A DNA stretch of 64,000 bases. Origin: Neorhizobium galegae bv. officinalis (GTDB lineage Bacteria > Pseudomonadota > Alphaproteobacteria > Rhizobiales > Rhizobiaceae). Under the pieces are notes generated by a model that was not told where the DNA came from, made no database searches, and was given only the letters and a program-made list of their open reading frames with translations. The first letter of the stretch is position 1, and each line of letters begins with the position of its first letter. Location of the stretch: assembly GCA_000985875.1 (NCBI GenBank), contig CCRI01000001.1:558001-622000 (forward strand), given 5' to 3'. The position numbers were made by a program, and so were the translations under genes. Positions 62,298 through 64,000 of this stretch are shown here, in pieces.

Positions 62298-62735
62298 ATG
62301 TTCGATTTCGCCGCCTATGCAGGGCTGTTCTCCGCCGCCTTCATCGCCGCCACGATCTTTCCGATGCAGTCGGAAGCGATCCTGGTCGGGCTTATCCTGG
62401 CCGACCGGTATTCGCTCGTCGGCCTGCTGCTGGTTGCTTCGGTCGGCAACACGGCGGGCGCTGCGGTCAACTGGCTGCTCGGTCGGGGCATCGAGCGATT
62501 TCGCGACAGCCGCTGGTTTCCGGTCAGCGAGGAAAAACTGGACAAGGCGCAGGCCTGGTATCGAAAATACGGAAAATGGTCGCTTTTGCTGAGCTGGCTG
62601 CCGATCGGCGGTGACGCCATCACGGTCGCGGCCGGTGTGCTCAAGGAACCGCTGCCGACCTTCCTGATCCTGGTGTTCATCGGCAAGGCGCTACGCTACG
62701 TCGTGCTCGCTGCGGCGACGCTCAGCCTAATCTGA
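62298..62735 (+). CDS. YqaA-family (DedA/SNARE-associated-like) membrane protein
   Basis: 145 residues with about four hydrophobic segments: AAYAGLFSAAFIAATIFPMQSEAILVGLIL, the central ASVGNTAGAAVNWLLGRG, LLLSWLPIGGDAITVAAG and a final helix FLILVFIGKALRYVVLAAA. The sequence matches E. coli YqaA and the short DedA relatives, implicated in membrane homeostasis or lipid flipping. Its stop is immediately followed by the tetR stop on the other strand, with no gap. Confidence 0.9.
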   Translation: MFDFAAYAGLFSAAFIAATIFPMQSEAILVGLILADRYSLVGLLLVASVGNTAGAAVNWLLGRGIERFRDSRWFPVSEEKLDKAQAWYRKYGKWSLLLSWLPIGGDAITVAAGVLKEPLPTFLILVFIGKALRYVVLAAATLSLI

Positions 62736-63362
62736 TCAGTGCCCCTGCCCCTCGTTGCCGAAATCGGCAAGCGTCTTCCAGAAATCGCCGAAGAACTGAT
62801 GCGCGAAGGTTTCGAGCGAGGTGCCCGGCGGCTGTTCGTTCCAGAGCTCTCCGGCCGCCCGCAAGGCGCCTATGACCACAGCGGCGAGCAGGCGCACGCG
62901 CAGCCGCTCCTCGTCGCTCCGGCTTCGAGCCTTGAGCGCTTCCGTGAGCTTCAGCTCGAGCTTGGCATATTTGAGCTGGTCGCGGGCTTTCAGCGTTGGC
63001 GTGCGGCGGATCAGCTCTCCGAGTGCCATCGCTCTTTCGTCGGCTGCCGAGACAATGGCGCTGACGAGGCCGTGTTGCACGGCCTTGACCGCCGGCTCGT
63101 CCGCTGGCCTGGACGCGATCGCCGCCATCAGATGGTCGGCAAAACCGTCCTGCCAGGCGAACACGACCTCTTCCTTGGACGGGAAATAGTCGAAGAAACT
63201 GCGTTTCGAAACCTCGGCCCGTTCGGCAATTTCCTCGATGGTCGTGGCATCGAAACCTTGCTCGAGGAACAGGCTCATCGCCGCTTCCTCGATGCGTTGC
63301 CGGGTTTGCCGGCGCTTGAGCTCCCGCCGGCCTTCCTTGGCGCCATCAGTCGTGCTGGTCAT
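62736..63362 (-). CDS. TetR-family transcriptional regulator
   Basis: 208 residues. The N-terminal HTH is typical: TRQRIEEAAMSLFLEQGFDATTIEEIAERAEVSKRSFFDYFPSKEEVVF. The C-terminal ligand domain is variable, ending in TSLETFAHQFFGDFWKTLADFG. It lies 15 bp downstream of the PmtA-like gene and may be co-transcribed with it. The effector is unknown. Confidence 0.93.
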   Translation of the reverse strand: MTSTTDGAKEGRRELKRRQTRQRIEEAAMSLFLEQGFDATTIEEIAERAEVSKRSFFDYFPSKEEVVFAWQDGFADHLMAAIASRPADEPAVKAVQHGLVSAIVSAADERAMALGELIRRTPTLKARDQLKYAKLELKLTEALKARSRSDEERLRVRLLAAVVIGALRAAGELWNEQPPGTSLETFAHQFFGDFWKTLADFGNEGQGH

Positions 63363-63377
63363 TGCATCCGATTTTGT

Positions 63378-64000
63378 TCAGCCGCCCGCTTCGTCGGCAT
63401 TGTGGACCGGACCGGCGTCTGCCTCGGCACGATACCTGGAACGCTCCCGCGTCAGGTCCAGTGGCTTGCGGCGGGAAATCCGGTAGACGGCAGCCGGTGG
63501 CAGGTTGCGCACGGTGTGGCCGATATGCACGGCCTTCAGACCCAGCCGGTCGAGGATCGGCCGTGGCACCGGGCAGCGCGGCCCATAGGTGAACTGATAG
63601 AACGAACCGCCCGGACGGATATAGGTAAAGGCGCCGCCGAGGATCGCGGTAATCTTGCGCGGTGACATGGAGAGCAGCGGCAAGCCGCTGATGACCGCGC
63701 CGACCGGTTCCCCCTCGAAAATATCTTCATGGGCGAGCTTTGCCGCGTCCATCTGCAGAACCCGCGCTTCCGGAAACCGCCGCTGCAGGCCGGGAACGAA
63801 TTCCGGACCGTATTCGATCAGGGTAAGGTCGGATTGGGCAACGCCGCGGGCCAGCAGCGCACGGGTGAACACGCCCGTGCCCGGGCCGAGTTCGATGACC
63901 GGCCCATCGAGGGGAGCGATCTCCTGGGTCATCAGCCGCGCGAGCGAATCCCCCGAAGGCGCCACCGCCGCAACCCGCAATGGATTGCTGATCCAAGAAC
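63378..64000 (-). CDS. Class I SAM-dependent methyltransferase, PmtA-like (5' end cut by window edge)
   Basis: The frame is open to the right edge and reads SWISNPLRVAAVAPSGDSLARLM at its visible start, the pattern seen in phospholipid N-methyltransferase (PmtA) and rRNA-adenine-dimethylase-like enzymes. Motif I is PVIELGPGTGVFTRALLARG and motif IV is GAVISGLPLLSMSP. Rhizobial PmtA makes phosphatidylcholine from phosphatidylethanolamine, but paralogues exist. The true start is outside the window. Confidence 0.82.
   Translation of the reverse strand, partial: SWISNPLRVAAVAPSGDSLARLMTQEIAPLDGPVIELGPGTGVFTRALLARGVAQSDLTLIEYGPEFVPGLQRRFPEARVLQMDAAKLAHEDIFEGEPVGAVISGLPLLSMSPRKITAILGGAFTYIRPGGSFYQFTYGPRCPVPRPILDRLGLKAVHIGHTVRNLPPAAVYRISRRKPLDLTRERSRYRAEADAGPVHNADEAGG

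Overview
The window looks like a chromosomal segment from a member of the Rhizobiaceae (Rhizobium, Agrobacterium or Sinorhizobium type). The main reasons are a complete acpXL-fabZXL-fabF2XL-fabF1XL-adhXL-lpxXL cluster for the very-long-chain acyl group of rhizobial lipid A, RIME-like palindromic intergenic repeats, a single fused secDF gene, DUF1127 and entericidin-type small proteins, and uniformly high GC with G/C-rich third codon positions. No insertion sequence, prophage, CRISPR array, rRNA or tRNA was recognised.

Layout. 1-2700: divergent zinc-uptake genes znuBC and znuA around two Zur-type operators. 2796-3957: an RcnB-like periplasmic protein and a VapBC toxin-antitoxin pair in AT-richer DNA. 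3993-17293: a sugar catabolic locus with a binding protein, two permeases, an ATPase, a GH2 beta-mannosidase, a TIM-barrel isomerase, a Gfo/Idh dehydrogenase, an aldo/keto reductase and a GH43 beta-xylosidase on the minus strand, facing a LacI-type regulator. 17346-20838: gnd, a decayed AraC-type regulator, two small-fold proteins and a PAS protein. 21009-26355: the C28 lipid A cluster. 26479-28932: nucleoside hydrolase, TSUP permease, cobU.

29657-50071 is the most interesting region. It gathers a betaine-type binding protein, a betaine-homocysteine methyltransferase (bmt) behind a perfect 26-bp palindrome, and a full corrinoid methyl-transfer set: a non-pyrrolysine MttB-family methyltransferase, a corrinoid protein, a methyltetrahydrofolate:corrinoid methyltransferase, a RamA/RACo-like ATP-dependent activator and a separate 4Fe-4S protein. 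DUF1638, a formyltransferase-fold protein and a 'virulence factor' family protein lie among them. A GlxA/GbdR-like regulator and a dimethylglycine dehydrogenase-like flavoprotein follow. My reading is a two-route N-methyl (betaine-type) demethylation island feeding the folate C1 pool. Four of its enzymes carry similar Arg/Gly-rich low-complexity tails. An ECF sigma/VWA pair, a LysR/DUF1127 pair and a split PleD-like REC-REC plus GGDEF pair sit inside the region.

50224-64000: ordinary chromosomal genes, including a large MscS-family channel, GlsB-like, DUF924 and UPF0303 proteins, a flavin reductase with an FAD/NAD(P) protein, a stand-alone receiver, a TerC-family protein, a His-rich cupin, secDF, a YqaA-family protein, a TetR regulator and the start of a PmtA-like methyltransferase that runs off the right edge.
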